Origin: QHXQ01 sp045807745 | Lineage (GTDB): Bacteria; Acidobacteriota; Blastocatellia; Pyrinomonadales; Pyrinomonadaceae | Reading direction: 5' to 3' | Assembly: GCA_045807745.1 (NCBI GenBank) | Contig: JBJMGT010000019.1 | Span: forward strand, 74,135-138,134 | Length of the DNA: 64,000 nt | Shown: positions 1 through 9,162 of the stretch, in pieces | Numbering within the stretch: the stretch's first letter is position 1 | How the letters are laid out: every line of letters starts with the position of its first letter | Translations under genes and position numbers: made by a program | The notes under the pieces: model-generated | Told to the model about the DNA's origin: nothing | What the model saw: only the letters and a program-made list of their open reading frames with translations | The model's database searches: none

Positions 1-1
1 G

Positions 2-2221
2 GGCTACCTCTCTTATCTCGGCTTGCAGGATTGGCGCGCGCAGAGTCGGAGCTTTGCGGCGCTGGCGGGTTATAAACCCAACGGCTTCACGCTGCTCAAT
101 GAAGATCAGACCGAACGCGTGGCGGGCATGCGCGTGACTGCCAACTTCCTAACGCTCCTCAAAGTCATACCGTTGCGCGGGCGTGATTTTCAAGTGGCAG
201 AAGAACAACGCGGTGCTCAGCCCGTAGTGATCATCAGCTATCAGTTTTGGCAAAACCGTCTGGGCGGCAACGAGGCGGCGCTCGGCCAGCAGCTTACGCT
301 GAACGATAAGCCGCACACGATCATCGGTATTTTGCCACCCGGTTTCGAGTTCCCACTAGCACCGAAACAGACAGAGCTGCTAACCACCGTCACCGGCGAA
401 GGGCAAAATCTAGAGGAGCGCGGCGCGCAGGTGTTGAGGGTGGTCGGTCGTTTGCAATCTGGGGTGATGTACACGGAGGCGCAGGCGGAGTTGACCGGCA
501 TCGCCGCGAATCTAGAGCAACAATATCCGCAATACAACCGTGATACCACCGCTTATCTGGTGCGCGTGGATGAGCAGATTGTCGGGCCTGAGGTGCGCCG
601 TGTCTTGTGGGTGTTGCTGGGCGCGGTGGGTTTTCTGCTGCTGATTGCCTGCACGAACGTGACGAATCTGTTGCTGGTGCGGGCCAGCGTCAGACAGAGG
701 GAGCTAGCCTTGCGGGCGGCGCTGGGCGCGGGCACATGGCGCATCGCGCGCCACTTGTTGACCGAGAGTCTGCTGCTGGCCGTGCTCTCGGGCGGTGCGG
801 GCTTACTCATAACCATGTGGGGCTTGGGCGCAATCAAGTATTACGGCGCGGAGCAACTGCCGCGCCTTGATGAAGTGCACATAGATGTGCGTGTGCTCGT
901 GTTTACGTTAGCCGTGTCTGTGTTGACCGCGTTGCTCTTCAGTCTGTTGCCTGTGTTCAAGGCCGCACGTCCGGACATCAACGAGGTTTTGAAGGCGGGT
1001 GCTAAGAGTGCTACGAGCGGCGGTTCGTTGCGCTTGTGGCGTGATGCGTTAGTCGTGGCGGAAGTCGCGCTGGGGCTGGTGCTGCTCATCGGCGCAGGGT
1101 TGATGATGCGCAGCTTTGACTCGCTGGTGAACGTGCCGCCGGGCTTCGATCCAAAGAATGTGTTGACGGGTCAGATCAGTCTGACCAACGCGGCCTATGA
1201 AGCGCACGAAGCGCGTGTGCAATACATCAACCAGACACTCGCACGGCTCAGAGCCTTGCCCGGCGTCGAGAGCGCCGCGTTCGTTGCGCCGATGCCGTTC
1301 AGCGGCGGCAACGTGGGCGGGGATTTTACCATCGATGGCCGCCCCAAACCCAAACCCGGCCAAGAGCCGTGGGCAAGTGTGCGCAGCGTCACGACGGAAT
1401 ACTTTCAAGCGATCAGAATTCCATTGCGCAAAGGTCGCTACTTCACCGAGCAGGATCGGCGTGGCGACATCGGGGCTTCGATCATCAACGAGACGATGGC
1501 GGCGCATTACTTCCCGAATGAAGACCCTATCGGCAAATACATCTCGAACATCGGCGCGAATCAGAACGAGGGCGACCCTGTGCGTTGGGAGATTGTCGGC
1601 GTCATCGGCGATGTACATCACAGCAGTCTGACCAAAGCGGCGACGCCCGAACTCTATCTGCCGTATCAGCAGAACAGTTGGGACTGGGGCAATTTCTTTG
1701 TGCGCACGACGAACGACCCCACGGTCTTAATACGCAGCTTCACCGACACCATTCGCGCCGGCGACAAGTCTGTGTCGATCACCAACGTCCAGCCGCTGAC
1801 ACAGGCGATTTCGGAGACGGTAGCGCAGACGCGGTTCTACACTTTGCTGTTTGCTTTATTCGGCGTGACAGGTCTGCTGCTGACGCTGACGGGCATTTAC
1901 GGCGTGATCTCTTACACCGTCACGCAACAGACGCAGGAGATCGGCATACGGATAGCTTTGGGCGCGCAGACACGGGACGTGATCAAGCTGATCCTCAGAC
2001 AAGGCATGACGCAAGCCTTGATCGGCATAGGCATAGGCCTCTTCGCCTCTCTGGCGTTGACGCGCTTGATGAAGAACTTACTATTCGGCGTCAGCGCAAC
2101 TGACCCGCTGACGTTTAGCTTGATTGCATTACTGCTGACCACCGTCGCGCTGTTAGCCTGTTACATTCCCGCCCGCCGCGCAACGAAGGTCGATCCGCTC
2201 ATCGCGCTACGCTATGAATAG
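2..2221 (+). CDS. ADOP-type ABC transporter permease (MacB/FtsX family), 5' end outside window
   Basis: The reading frame is open from base 2, so the gene starts upstream; about 739 C-terminal residues are visible. A periplasmic MacB_PCD-like region is followed by an FtsX block (hydrophobic helices then RQRELALRAALGAG near residue 230). A second periplasmic region and a second FtsX block follow (TQEIGIRIALGAQTRDV near residue 650), and the protein ends in ARRATKVDPLIALRYE, the usual end of this family. The doubled periplasmic-FtsX layout without an ATPase is typical of the large permeases that are abundant in Acidobacteriota (ADOP). Such proteins resemble MacB export or mechanotransmission permeases, but the substrate is unknown. 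A TTG at 23 is a possible start codon only by chance: the residues before it (GYLSYLG) already fit the family. No ATPase gene is visible downstream. Confidence 0.88.
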   Translation, partial: GYLSYLGLQDWRAQSRSFAALAGYKPNGFTLLNEDQTERVAGMRVTANFLTLLKVIPLRGRDFQVAEEQRGAQPVVIISYQFWQNRLGGNEAALGQQLTLNDKPHTIIGILPPGFEFPLAPKQTELLTTVTGEGQNLEERGAQVLRVVGRLQSGVMYTEAQAELTGIAANLEQQYPQYNRDTTAYLVRVDEQIVGPEVRRVLWVLLGAVGFLLLIACTNVTNLLLVRASVRQRELALRAALGAGTWRIARHLLTESLLLAVLSGGAGLLITMWGLGAIKYYGAEQLPRLDEVHIDVRVLVFTLAVSVLTALLFSLLPVFKAARPDINEVLKAGAKSATSGGSLRLWRDALVVAEVALGLVLLIGAGLMMRSFDSLVNVPPGFDPKNVLTGQISLTNAAYEAHEARVQYINQTLARLRALPGVESAAFVAPMPFSGGNVGGDFTIDGRPKPKPGQEPWASVRSVTTEYFQAIRIPLRKGRYFTEQDRRGDIGASIINETMAAHYFPNEDPIGKYISNIGANQNEGDPVRWEIVGVIGDVHHSSLTKAATPELYLPYQQNSWDWGNFFVRTTNDPTVLIRSFTDTIRAGDKSVSITNVQPLTQAISETVAQTRFYTLLFALFGVTGLLLTLTGIYGVISYTVTQQTQEIGIRIALGAQTRDVIKLILRQGMTQALIGIGIGLFASLALTRLMKNLLFGVSATDPLTFSLIALLLTTVALLACYIPARRATKVDPLIALRYE

Positions 2222-2373
2222 AGTTCTTATTGAGCGACAGGTAGACCGGTGTGCAGAGAAGTGAATAGTCCTGCTTACAATTTAGTAACTATTCAGGAGG
2301 CAGACCTCTAGATTAGTTTTGCTTCCTTTTCCTTCAGTTCTTTCTTGGTCACGGTGAGTTACCTCGAAGTAAC

Positions 2374-2895
2374 TCAGCTGACTTTCCGCCTCGCTGGGGT
2401 CTTCTTGTCCGGTGTGCGCGTCTTGGCCGCGGGTTTGGCTTTGGCTTTCCCTTTGCCCATCGCGTCACGCATAGCCTGATAGCCAGCGGCGTATTCCGAG
2501 ACCGGGAGCCGGGCCACGGTGCTCTCAACCACATCCAGCGCGAGGTCCGCGAGCGTCTTGAAACGGAGGCAGCCCTGGCCCATGTCCAGCTTCTTGCCGT
2601 ATTGCGCCTTGAACCACTCCAACAGCGCCGGCTGACCGTAGAAGCAGATCATGTGCAGCGCCATGTACGATTTCTGTGACGCCAGGCTGATCAGCGTTAG
2701 AGGCTGCTTGGGGTTGCCGCCATAGCCGGCTGGGTACCTGGACAGCGGAACGAACCAACTGATCATGCCGAACTGGATGCCTTCCTTGTATCCCGGTGGC
2801 AGGGCCCGGTTGATGCCCCGGCGGACTTCGTTCAACGCGTCACGGCGCTCCGCGGAGAGTGTGGCAAGGTATTCGGGCACAGTGGATGCTGGCAT
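2374..2895 (-). CDS. DUF1801 domain-containing protein
   Basis: This 173-residue cytosolic protein begins with STVPEYLATLSAERRDALNEVRR and contains GYKEGIQFGMISW and KSYMALHMICFYG, the pattern of the DUF1801/YdhG-like fold in which a small alpha/beta domain has a hydrophobic pocket. The biochemical role of the family is not established. The C-terminal 30 residues are a Lys/Ala/Pro-rich basic tail (GKGKAKAKPAAK), which may bind nucleic acid or be a flexible linker. The gene is monocistronic. The start is an ATG at 2893-2895. Family assignment is by motif recognition only. Confidence 0.75.
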   Translation of the reverse strand: MPASTVPEYLATLSAERRDALNEVRRGINRALPPGYKEGIQFGMISWFVPLSRYPAGYGGNPKQPLTLISLASQKSYMALHMICFYGQPALLEWFKAQYGKKLDMGQGCLRFKTLADLALDVVESTVARLPVSEYAAGYQAMRDAMGKGKAKAKPAAKTRTPDKKTPARRKVS

Positions 2896-3053
2896 GGGCC
2901 AAGTCTACCGTAACGGTTTTGACGGGGCAACTGTAATCTCAGAGGCGCGCGTTTTGGCTAAACCAACAAATTCTCGTCGGCACAGTTCCGGCGGTCATTC
3001 AAGGAACCTCGGTCATCAAATCCCAGAGGCGGGCGTCTTGCATGGGAGACAGG

Positions 3054-3081
3054 GCGGGCCACCCGACCTCGGGTGGCCCGC
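3054..3081. terminator. Perfect 13-bp hairpin downstream of the kinase/nuclease unit
   Basis: GCGGGCCACCCGA at 3054-3066 is followed after two bases by its exact complement at 3069-3081. It lies 72 bases beyond the stop of the minus-strand gene ending at 3153, a good place for a transcription terminator. There is no T-tract on either side, so intrinsic termination is not certain; it may act with Rho or as an mRNA 3' stabiliser. Confidence 0.4.
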
Positions 3082-3152
3082 TCACCATTAGCCCGGCACG
3101 TCGAGGAAGAGCTGAACAGTTATACGACCCACATGGCGTCCGATAATGAAAA

Positions 3153-3833
3153 TTATGACAAGTTGCCCTGAGCAGCGCAATTTATCGCGCGATCATATAA
3201 GAATTCAGCACAAAACCTGCTCATACTGGGAACACGTGGCAAACGACTTGGAGCAGGTATAACGATCTTTGCGGCTTCGGGTGTAACACTTAACAGCCCC
3301 AGCCGGTGCTTGCGTAAGAATGTCAAATCTACACTCGGAACTGTCTTTTCCCAGACTGCGATATAAGTTTGGTCAGCGAAGAACGAGTAACGCCGCGCCT
3401 GTAATATCGCCTCCCGCCACTTACTCTGCTTAGCCTCAACAGCCACAAGATTACGTGCCGGATTTGGAGGCATAATTTGCAAACGCACGTAACCGTTTCC
3501 TTCAGATACAATCAACCCAAGCTTCTTCATCTTAGGAATCACATTACTTCTAAGAGTTCTTTCAGAGATTGTGATCCGCTCAAGTATGTACTCTATCGAT
3601 GTACGCTGTTGCCGCTTCAGAAGTAACAGGACGCTAATCAGATGATAGTGACTTAGGGGCTGCGCAATTCCAATCCGTTCCCTCGTTCGACAACTCCTGA
3701 CGCATAGCTTTGCACCGACTAGATCCGCCACTCCATAGCCCGCCGAGAACTCTTGAACGGTTACGTCAACTCCCATCCGCCTTAACATCAACCGGCGGAT
3801 AGGCTCAATCATGTGCGCCTCTAAGTAGCTCAT
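3153..3833 (-). CDS. Putative PD-(D/E)XK nuclease-like protein with an inserted winged helix
   Basis: The gene encodes 226 residues. I chose the ATG at 3831-3833 because a GGAGGA ribosome binding site lies six bases upstream, just after the stop of the preceding kinase gene (11-base gap); a further in-frame ATG at 3866 would overlap that gene and has no such site. Near the N-terminus QEFSAGYGVADLVG offers the Glu and Asp of a PD-(D/E)XK core. About 100 residues later come VAVEAK (ExK) and LQARRY followed by FADQTYIAV, the Q-x3-Y helix typical of restriction-like nucleases. Between the two halves sits a winged-helix-like stretch (SIEYILERITISERTLRSNV, then KMKKLGLIV and GNGYVRL). I infer a DNA-binding nuclease or a nuclease-like regulator working with the upstream kinase fusion. 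No named family is recognised. Base composition is lower in GC than the neighbours. Confidence 0.6.
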   Translation of the reverse strand: MSYLEAHMIEPIRRLMLRRMGVDVTVQEFSAGYGVADLVGAKLCVRSCRTRERIGIAQPLSHYHLISVLLLLKRQQRTSIEYILERITISERTLRSNVIPKMKKLGLIVSEGNGYVRLQIMPPNPARNLVAVEAKQSKWREAILQARRYSFFADQTYIAVWEKTVPSVDLTFLRKHRLGLLSVTPEAAKIVIPAPSRLPRVPSMSRFCAEFLYDRAINCAAQGNLS

Positions 3834-3844
3834 CTGTCCTCCGT

Positions 3845-5854
3845 TCAAACGAACACCTGCTGCCATACACGCAGGTGGGCATAGTAGTTCGGCTGGAACG
3901 CGACGATTTGCTGCTTTCTGACGGACTCACAACTCGCAATCGCCGATTTGACGTGCGCTTGAAACCATTTAAGACCCTTCCCAGAGTTTACTTCAGCTTG
4001 AAGCTCTGCGATCTCTCTCGTGCGCACAAAGAGGAAATGTGGCTTAGCGGCCTTGTCTAAATTTCGGGGCGCGGACTGGCAGTGCGGGCAGTCGCAGCGG
4101 AGACCCGCGTTCTGGCTTGATGACAAAATATCTTCCGCCATCTTCACTGGGAGCGAAAGCATCATGCCGGGGATGTAATACTTCTTATTCATATCATAAT
4201 TTGTTGTCCGATTCACGAGCAGGTTATTCTCGGAGAAGCTAGATAGAGAGGCAATACCCGTCTCCATCCCATCAACGCCGGCAGCGAGGAGCCCCAATCC
4301 GAGCGTTCCGACTCGTCCGGCGATCACCGGCTTACCAAGTCGCTGAAATAGGCGGAGTAGCTCTAAGTAAGCAGTGATTTGGATCGGGTTGGTGGTACGC
4401 TCGTCCAGCGTGTCCACATAGAATGAATACCCGTCGGCGCGCGCACGGGAATAACGATTCAGAAGAGCCAGTCGATTGGCCTCCACTGTATAGTACTCAA
4501 TGTTGAGAGAGAGACCGGCATATACTCCCTGTTTGAACCCGGCGCGTTTCGCGTATGAGATCGATTCTTCAATAAGTTTTATATCTATATCTACCCACTC
4601 GGACGTGAGGTCCCTGCTGAAATGAAACGGGGCCATTAACACCGCACACTCCCACTTGATCTGCCAGTCGATACATCGACTGGCATACTGCTGCTGGGCC
4701 TGTAAAGTGCGTAAAACCGCCGGAGTTAAGACATTCGCGGGATCGGGCACATAGGGCAGTAGCACGAGCCCTTGTGTTTGTGAGAAGGATGAGTATGCCA
4801 AGCGATAGGTGACCGGATCGAAGTAATAGCGCAGCCCCAGTTGCTTCAGTGCTTCAAGAGAATTCTGATATTTCGGCAGAAAGTTTGCAGGATATACAAA
4901 TCCGTCCATCTTTCCACCTGCCTTTACGAAGTTCTCGACTTCAGTCCTCTCAGTATGAAGCAGTCGAAAGAAGCAACGCTTGGGATAGCTTGTGGTTGGG
5001 GGCGGCGGGGCCTTGGTTTGGCTGCTTGGTAAGGTAATGGGTAAGGACTTAACTTCACGTTCCAGTCTTGCATGATCATAGGTCCGTTGATATGGCTGCT
5101 TGCTAAGCAGCGTTAGAATCAGATTTTCAAAGTCAGAGGACAATAAACGATTATGCTTGGTGGGCGGCGCTGGTGGGTTGTTGACGATTTGAAAGAACAA
5201 TTCAAGTGGCGTTGCCGCCGTTAAAGGGAAGCTGCCCTTCGTAACTAGGTGATAGATGAGTACGCCGAGTGAGTAGAAGTCTGCGCGGAAGTCAACAACC
5301 TCCCCTCTTAATATCTCCGGTGCCATAAATAGCGGAGTGCCCATCGGCTGGCCCGGCCGCGTCGTCAGACTGGTGTAATCCAGCATTCGTACCAGTCCGA
5401 AATCAAGCAGCTTAATTTCTCCAGCATTCGTTAAAAATACATTTGCTGGTTTCAAATCTCGATGAACAATGTTTTCATCATGGACTGTCTTTAGCCCACT
5501 AATAATTTGCAATAGGATCGAACGTAAGTCATCTTCATTAAAAGCATAGTTGGCGGCGCGGAAGGCTGTATTTAAGTCGCGACCTTCAAGATATTCCATC
5601 ACAACGAAGTAACGCGCCTCGTTGCCGAGGTTTGCTACGCCCGAGTCGATGAAACGGACCACGTTGGGCCCGATTGCTTTCTGCAACGCGCGCACTTCAC
5701 GCTTAAATCTTTGTCGATCAATCTCCCGCTGCATCACCTGCTCTTTAATGAGTTTGATAGCAAACTTCTGGCCGTCCTTCGTGGCTTCATATGTCTCCCC
5801 GAATGTCCCATAGCCAAGTAGCTGCCCAAGTTGATACCCTGCGAATACAGTCAT
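3845..5854 (-). CDS. Ser/Thr protein kinase fused to a TGT-like TIM-barrel domain
   Basis: 669 residues. Residues 8-270 form a complete Hanks-type kinase: glycine loop GYGTFGETY, ATP-binding Lys in FAIKLIK, HRDLKPANV, DFGLVR and the GTPLFMAPE activation segment. After a Pro-rich linker the remaining ~370 residues look like a TIM barrel. They include KPVIAGRVGTLGLGLLAAGVDGMETG, placed like the nucleophile region of tRNA-guanine transglycosylase (GIDMFD), and a late CDCPHC followed by a His in AKPHFLFVRTREIAEL, resembling the TGT zinc site (CxCx2C...H). No transmembrane helix is present, unlike most PknB-like kinases, so it is probably cytosolic. It is transcribed first in a two-gene unit with the nuclease-like gene. 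The ATG at 5854 follows AAAGGA. The TGT assignment is inference; base exchange on DNA or RNA, as by DpdA, is one possibility and a binding role another. Confidence 0.72.
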   Translation of the reverse strand: MTVFAGYQLGQLLGYGTFGETYEATKDGQKFAIKLIKEQVMQREIDRQRFKREVRALQKAIGPNVVRFIDSGVANLGNEARYFVVMEYLEGRDLNTAFRAANYAFNEDDLRSILLQIISGLKTVHDENIVHRDLKPANVFLTNAGEIKLLDFGLVRMLDYTSLTTRPGQPMGTPLFMAPEILRGEVVDFRADFYSLGVLIYHLVTKGSFPLTAATPLELFFQIVNNPPAPPTKHNRLLSSDFENLILTLLSKQPYQRTYDHARLEREVKSLPITLPSSQTKAPPPPTTSYPKRCFFRLLHTERTEVENFVKAGGKMDGFVYPANFLPKYQNSLEALKQLGLRYYFDPVTYRLAYSSFSQTQGLVLLPYVPDPANVLTPAVLRTLQAQQQYASRCIDWQIKWECAVLMAPFHFSRDLTSEWVDIDIKLIEESISYAKRAGFKQGVYAGLSLNIEYYTVEANRLALLNRYSRARADGYSFYVDTLDERTTNPIQITAYLELLRLFQRLGKPVIAGRVGTLGLGLLAAGVDGMETGIASLSSFSENNLLVNRTTNYDMNKKYYIPGMMLSLPVKMAEDILSSSQNAGLRCDCPHCQSAPRNLDKAAKPHFLFVRTREIAELQAEVNSGKGLKWFQAHVKSAIASCESVRKQQIVAFQPNYYAHLRVWQQVFV

Positions 5855-6127
5855 GAGGATTGTCCTTTGGCGGCGCGCGGGCTTGTCGACATTCTTCAGA
5901 GTTCAGACAAGTATCCGCTAAAGTTGTGCGTAGCACTGGCGGCTGGCAATCTGAGAGGCGCGTACCGCAGCTTCTCTCATTGAGCAGCCTGCCTCCTGTG
6001 AGTTATGCCAAGGCGAAGAACGGCGTAGGCATGATATGCGGGGGAGCCTAAGATTGCAAAATAATCCGCTTCTATGCACTTTGCGGCCGTACCCCCGACG
6101 TGCGGATTGCGTTCCCTTCGCCGCCGC

Positions 6128-7276
6128 TCATTTGATGATGCAATTGTCCATCATCAGTCTGCCGGGGCTTACTAGGCCGAGCATGGTGCCTTCGATGACC
6201 ATTGTTTGGCGGTCGGTTAGTTGGGCCACAGAGGCTCTTTGAGAGTCAGCAAAGTAGCAGCCGAGATGTGCGGAGTACCCGGTGTGCCAATACCAGACCA
6301 CGACTCGCCCACGCTCCACTACGGCGTTACTAAATGGGCCGGTCACACGGATGCGCTTGCCTTTATAATTCGCATCCGCGGCAATTTCGTTGGAGTCGTA
6401 CTCGCGCAGCAACTCGCGCCATTCGATAGCGCCGGCATTGCTATTTTCAGCCGGTGGCGCATTGACGTTCGCGGCCGGAGTCGCAGCAGCGTTGTCAGCG
6501 GCCTCAGCCCCTCTGTCAATACTCAAGCCCTGCTCGGTAAAGGTGATCTTGTCCGGCGCGATGCCGGTGATGGCGAGCAGATTCTGCCCGGCGAGTTGTT
6601 GCCCGACTTTCACACTGGCGGCATCACCGCCTTCCTTCCCCTCCTGATAAGCGGCAAGCGCGAACCCTGTGTAGATGACTAGGGCTTCGTACATCTCTTG
6701 CTTCTTCCGGTCAGTGACGCCCTGCAAAGCGTTGCCTTCGATTAGCGCAGCGGCAATCGTCTCGCGTAAGACCAACATCTGCGGGTCCGTGGGCTGCCCC
6801 GCGTCGTGATAGATGCTTGCGTTCGTGGCGAAGAAAAAACTGAGGGCGAGCGCCAGATCGTTAGGCTTGCCGGCCGCTCGTGCGCTCTTCTCGTACTCGT
6901 CCAGGAGGGCGGTCATAAGTTTGAGCACTTGCGGGTTGTTGGCGTCAATCAGGTTGGCAATCTCGCGCGTCTTGAGTTGCGTGCCCGTCGAGCGAAAACG
7001 CACGGCCGCATCGTCGAGCTTCGTGTGCGCCGCCGCCGCGCCTGATGACGTTGTGCCGGTGGCTGCCCCGGCGCTCGCATGCTTCACGCCCAGCTTCTGC
7101 TCCAGCCGTCTCCGCGCGTATCGATCCATGATGATGTTTGTAATCATTGCGCTCGCGGGATTGTTCCAGTTGCCGCCGAGGCTGTCCGTGTACTGCGCCA
7201 CCGCCGGCACACACCCAACGAGCAACAGCACAAGCAAGCACCAGCAACGACTATGACTCAACAGATGTCCGTTCAT
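6128..7276 (-). CDS. Secreted protein with DUF6683-like region and C-terminal OB-fold (tRNA_anti-like)
   Basis: 382 residues beginning with a signal peptide (hydrophobic LLVLLLVGC then AVAQ). Cleavage could be by signal peptidase I after AVA, or LVGC could act as a lipobox. Residues ~28-210 resemble the DUF6683 group (SLGGNWNNPASAMITNIIMDRYARRRL; a helical part with FFFATNASIYHD). A low-complexity Ala/Asn linker leads to a C-terminal OB-fold of the tRNA_anti-like family: LREYDSNEIAADANYKGKRIRVTG through LMMDNCIIK, with paired cysteines. Despite its name this domain is common in exported proteins and no nucleic-acid role is implied. A GGAGG site lies six to seven bases before the ATG at 7276. 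Function unknown. Confidence 0.75.
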   Translation of the reverse strand: MNGHLLSHSRCWCLLVLLLVGCVPAVAQYTDSLGGNWNNPASAMITNIIMDRYARRRLEQKLGVKHASAGAATGTTSSGAAAAHTKLDDAAVRFRSTGTQLKTREIANLIDANNPQVLKLMTALLDEYEKSARAAGKPNDLALALSFFFATNASIYHDAGQPTDPQMLVLRETIAAALIEGNALQGVTDRKKQEMYEALVIYTGFALAAYQEGKEGGDAASVKVGQQLAGQNLLAITGIAPDKITFTEQGLSIDRGAEAADNAAATPAANVNAPPAENSNAGAIEWRELLREYDSNEIAADANYKGKRIRVTGPFSNAVVERGRVVVWYWHTGYSAHLGCYFADSQRASVAQLTDRQTMVIEGTMLGLVSPGRLMMDNCIIK

Positions 7277-7550
7277 TTATGACCTCCATAGCCTAAAGCC
7301 CGTGACCGCAAAGACAGCAGTCGAGCAAGCTGGCCTAATAGTTGGTGACGGCGTCAGCAGAGAAACCAGGAAGAGACGGAACGGGTAGGCGCGAACGGCC
7401 TGGCTGATCTAGCGACGACAGGGAAAGCCGTCTGACGAGGTGCACGGCGACGAGTTCAAAGCTGTACGTGCGGACGATATGCTTTATGAAGCAACCAGTC
7501 AATGAGTGCACCGTCATTTCGTCCGCCGCACAGATTAAGAAGAAATGTAT

Positions 7551-9158
7551 TTAATGCGGCGTTGCCTTCTCCGCGCCTAGCCCAGTATTGGCGCGGACTA
7601 TTAACTCTGTGAATTTGGCCTCTGCGGCAGGCTCGCGGCCGAGCAACGTCCCAACGAAAGCGCCAAGAAAACCGAGCGGGATGCTGACTATGCCGGGATT
7701 CTCTAAGGGAAAGATTGGGGCTGCTTGAATCAGATGCCGCGCCGCGCCGGTGACGGTGGGCGGATCGACAGACATGATGCTGGGGCTAATTAGGATTAAC
7801 ACAATCGAAGCCAGCAGCCCCGTCCCCAAGCCTGCGACTGCCCCCTTCGTATTAAAGCGCCGCCAGAATAGTGACAGTATGATCACAGGGAGATTAGCCG
7901 AGGCCGCAACCGCAAAGGCGAGCGCCACAAGGAAAGCCACATTGGCGGTCGGGCCTAACATGATGGCAATCAGAATGGCAATCGCGCCGACGGCAAAAGC
8001 GGTGATGCGCGCTACGCGGACTTCTTCGCCCGCAGCTCGCTCCGTCCCTCTATGAATGACGTTGGTCCAGAAGTCGTGTGCGAAAGAGGTCGAGGCGCTG
8101 ATGGTCAACCCCGCCACTACCGCAAGGATCGTGGCGAAGGCAATCGCCGAGATGAAGCCGAAGAAGACATTACCTGCCAGCGCTTGAGCCAAGAGTGGCG
8201 CACTCATGTTAGTGCCGCCGTTGCGCGCGATGAAGTCGCGCCCGACGATGGTCGCCGCGCCAAAGCCCAAGAATGTGGTCATAATATAAAAACAGCCGAT
8301 CAACGCCATGGCCCAGACGACACTGGTGCGGGCCGTCTTGGCATCCGGGACTGTGTAGAAGCGCACGAGGATGTGCGGCAGCCCGGCCGTGCCGAAAATT
8401 AAGGCCAGTCCCAGCGAGATTAAATCGAGCGCACCGTATGGCGGTTTATAACGCAACCCCGGTTGCAGGAAATTTTGGGTCACCCTTGCGCCCGTCGCGT
8501 CTGTGTAGGTGACCTGTGTGATCGCGTGAAAGAAATTGGTCAAGCTGAAGCCGTAATGGCCCAGCACAAGGATGCTCAGCAGGAGTGTGCCGCTCATCAG
8601 CAGAATCGCTTTGATGATCTGCACCCATGTCGTCGCCAGCATCCCGCCGAAGACCACATAGACGATCATCAACACGCCGACGCCGATAACGGCCGTGCGG
8701 TAAGTCAGACCGGAATCTTTGAGCAAGAGGGTCACGAGCGCACCCGCACCGACCATCTGCGCGATCATGTAGAAGGTGCTCACGGTCAGTGTGCTCAGAG
8801 ACGCCATCGCGCGCACTGGGCGCGGACTGAGCCGGTAGGCCAGCACATCGGCCATCGTGTACTTGCCCGCATTGCGTAATGGTTCAGCGACGACGAGGAG
8901 CACCGTCAAGTACGCCACCAGCCAGCCCACCGAATACATAAAGCCGTCGTAGCCTTGAAACGCGATGATGCCCGCGATGCCTAAGAACGAGGCGGCGCTC
9001 ATGTAGTCGCCCGCCACGGCGATCCCATTCTGCCAGCCCTTGATCTGACGACCGGCCGCAAAGTAGGCGCTCGACCCGCGCGACCGGCGCGCCGCCCAAT
9101 AGGTGATGACCAGCGTAATGAAGATGAAGATCAGGAACATCAGGAGCGAAGTTGACAT
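7551..9158 (-). CDS. actP: Sodium:solute symporter, acetate/monocarboxylate type
   Basis: 536 residues with about 13 membrane helices, of the SSS family. AGRQIKGWQNGIAVAGDYMSAASFLGIAG, MIAQMVGAGALVTLL and FGGMLATTWVQIIKA match the ActP/MctC subgroup that takes up acetate or other short monocarboxylates with Na+ or H+. The start is set at the ATG at 9156-9158, preceded by GGAGGG and lying four bases after the stop of the DUF485 gene; the longer frame to 9254 would overlap that gene and adds a Cys-rich, non-membrane leader. The DUF485-symporter pair matches the yjcH-actP arrangement of enterobacteria, though no acs gene is adjacent. Exact substrate is inferred. Confidence 0.85.
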   Translation of the reverse strand: MSTSLLMFLIFIFITLVITYWAARRSRGSSAYFAAGRQIKGWQNGIAVAGDYMSAASFLGIAGIIAFQGYDGFMYSVGWLVAYLTVLLVVAEPLRNAGKYTMADVLAYRLSPRPVRAMASLSTLTVSTFYMIAQMVGAGALVTLLLKDSGLTYRTAVIGVGVLMIVYVVFGGMLATTWVQIIKAILLMSGTLLLSILVLGHYGFSLTNFFHAITQVTYTDATGARVTQNFLQPGLRYKPPYGALDLISLGLALIFGTAGLPHILVRFYTVPDAKTARTSVVWAMALIGCFYIMTTFLGFGAATIVGRDFIARNGGTNMSAPLLAQALAGNVFFGFISAIAFATILAVVAGLTISASTSFAHDFWTNVIHRGTERAAGEEVRVARITAFAVGAIAILIAIMLGPTANVAFLVALAFAVAASANLPVIILSLFWRRFNTKGAVAGLGTGLLASIVLILISPSIMSVDPPTVTGAARHLIQAAPIFPLENPGIVSIPLGFLGAFVGTLLGREPAAEAKFTELIVRANTGLGAEKATPH

Positions 9159-9162
9159 CGGC

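Noticed and set aside
1049..1621. Long open frame antisense to the ADOP permease
   Set aside because: The plus-strand frame has clear FtsX/MacB motifs; the antisense product has no recognisable domain and is a product of high GC.
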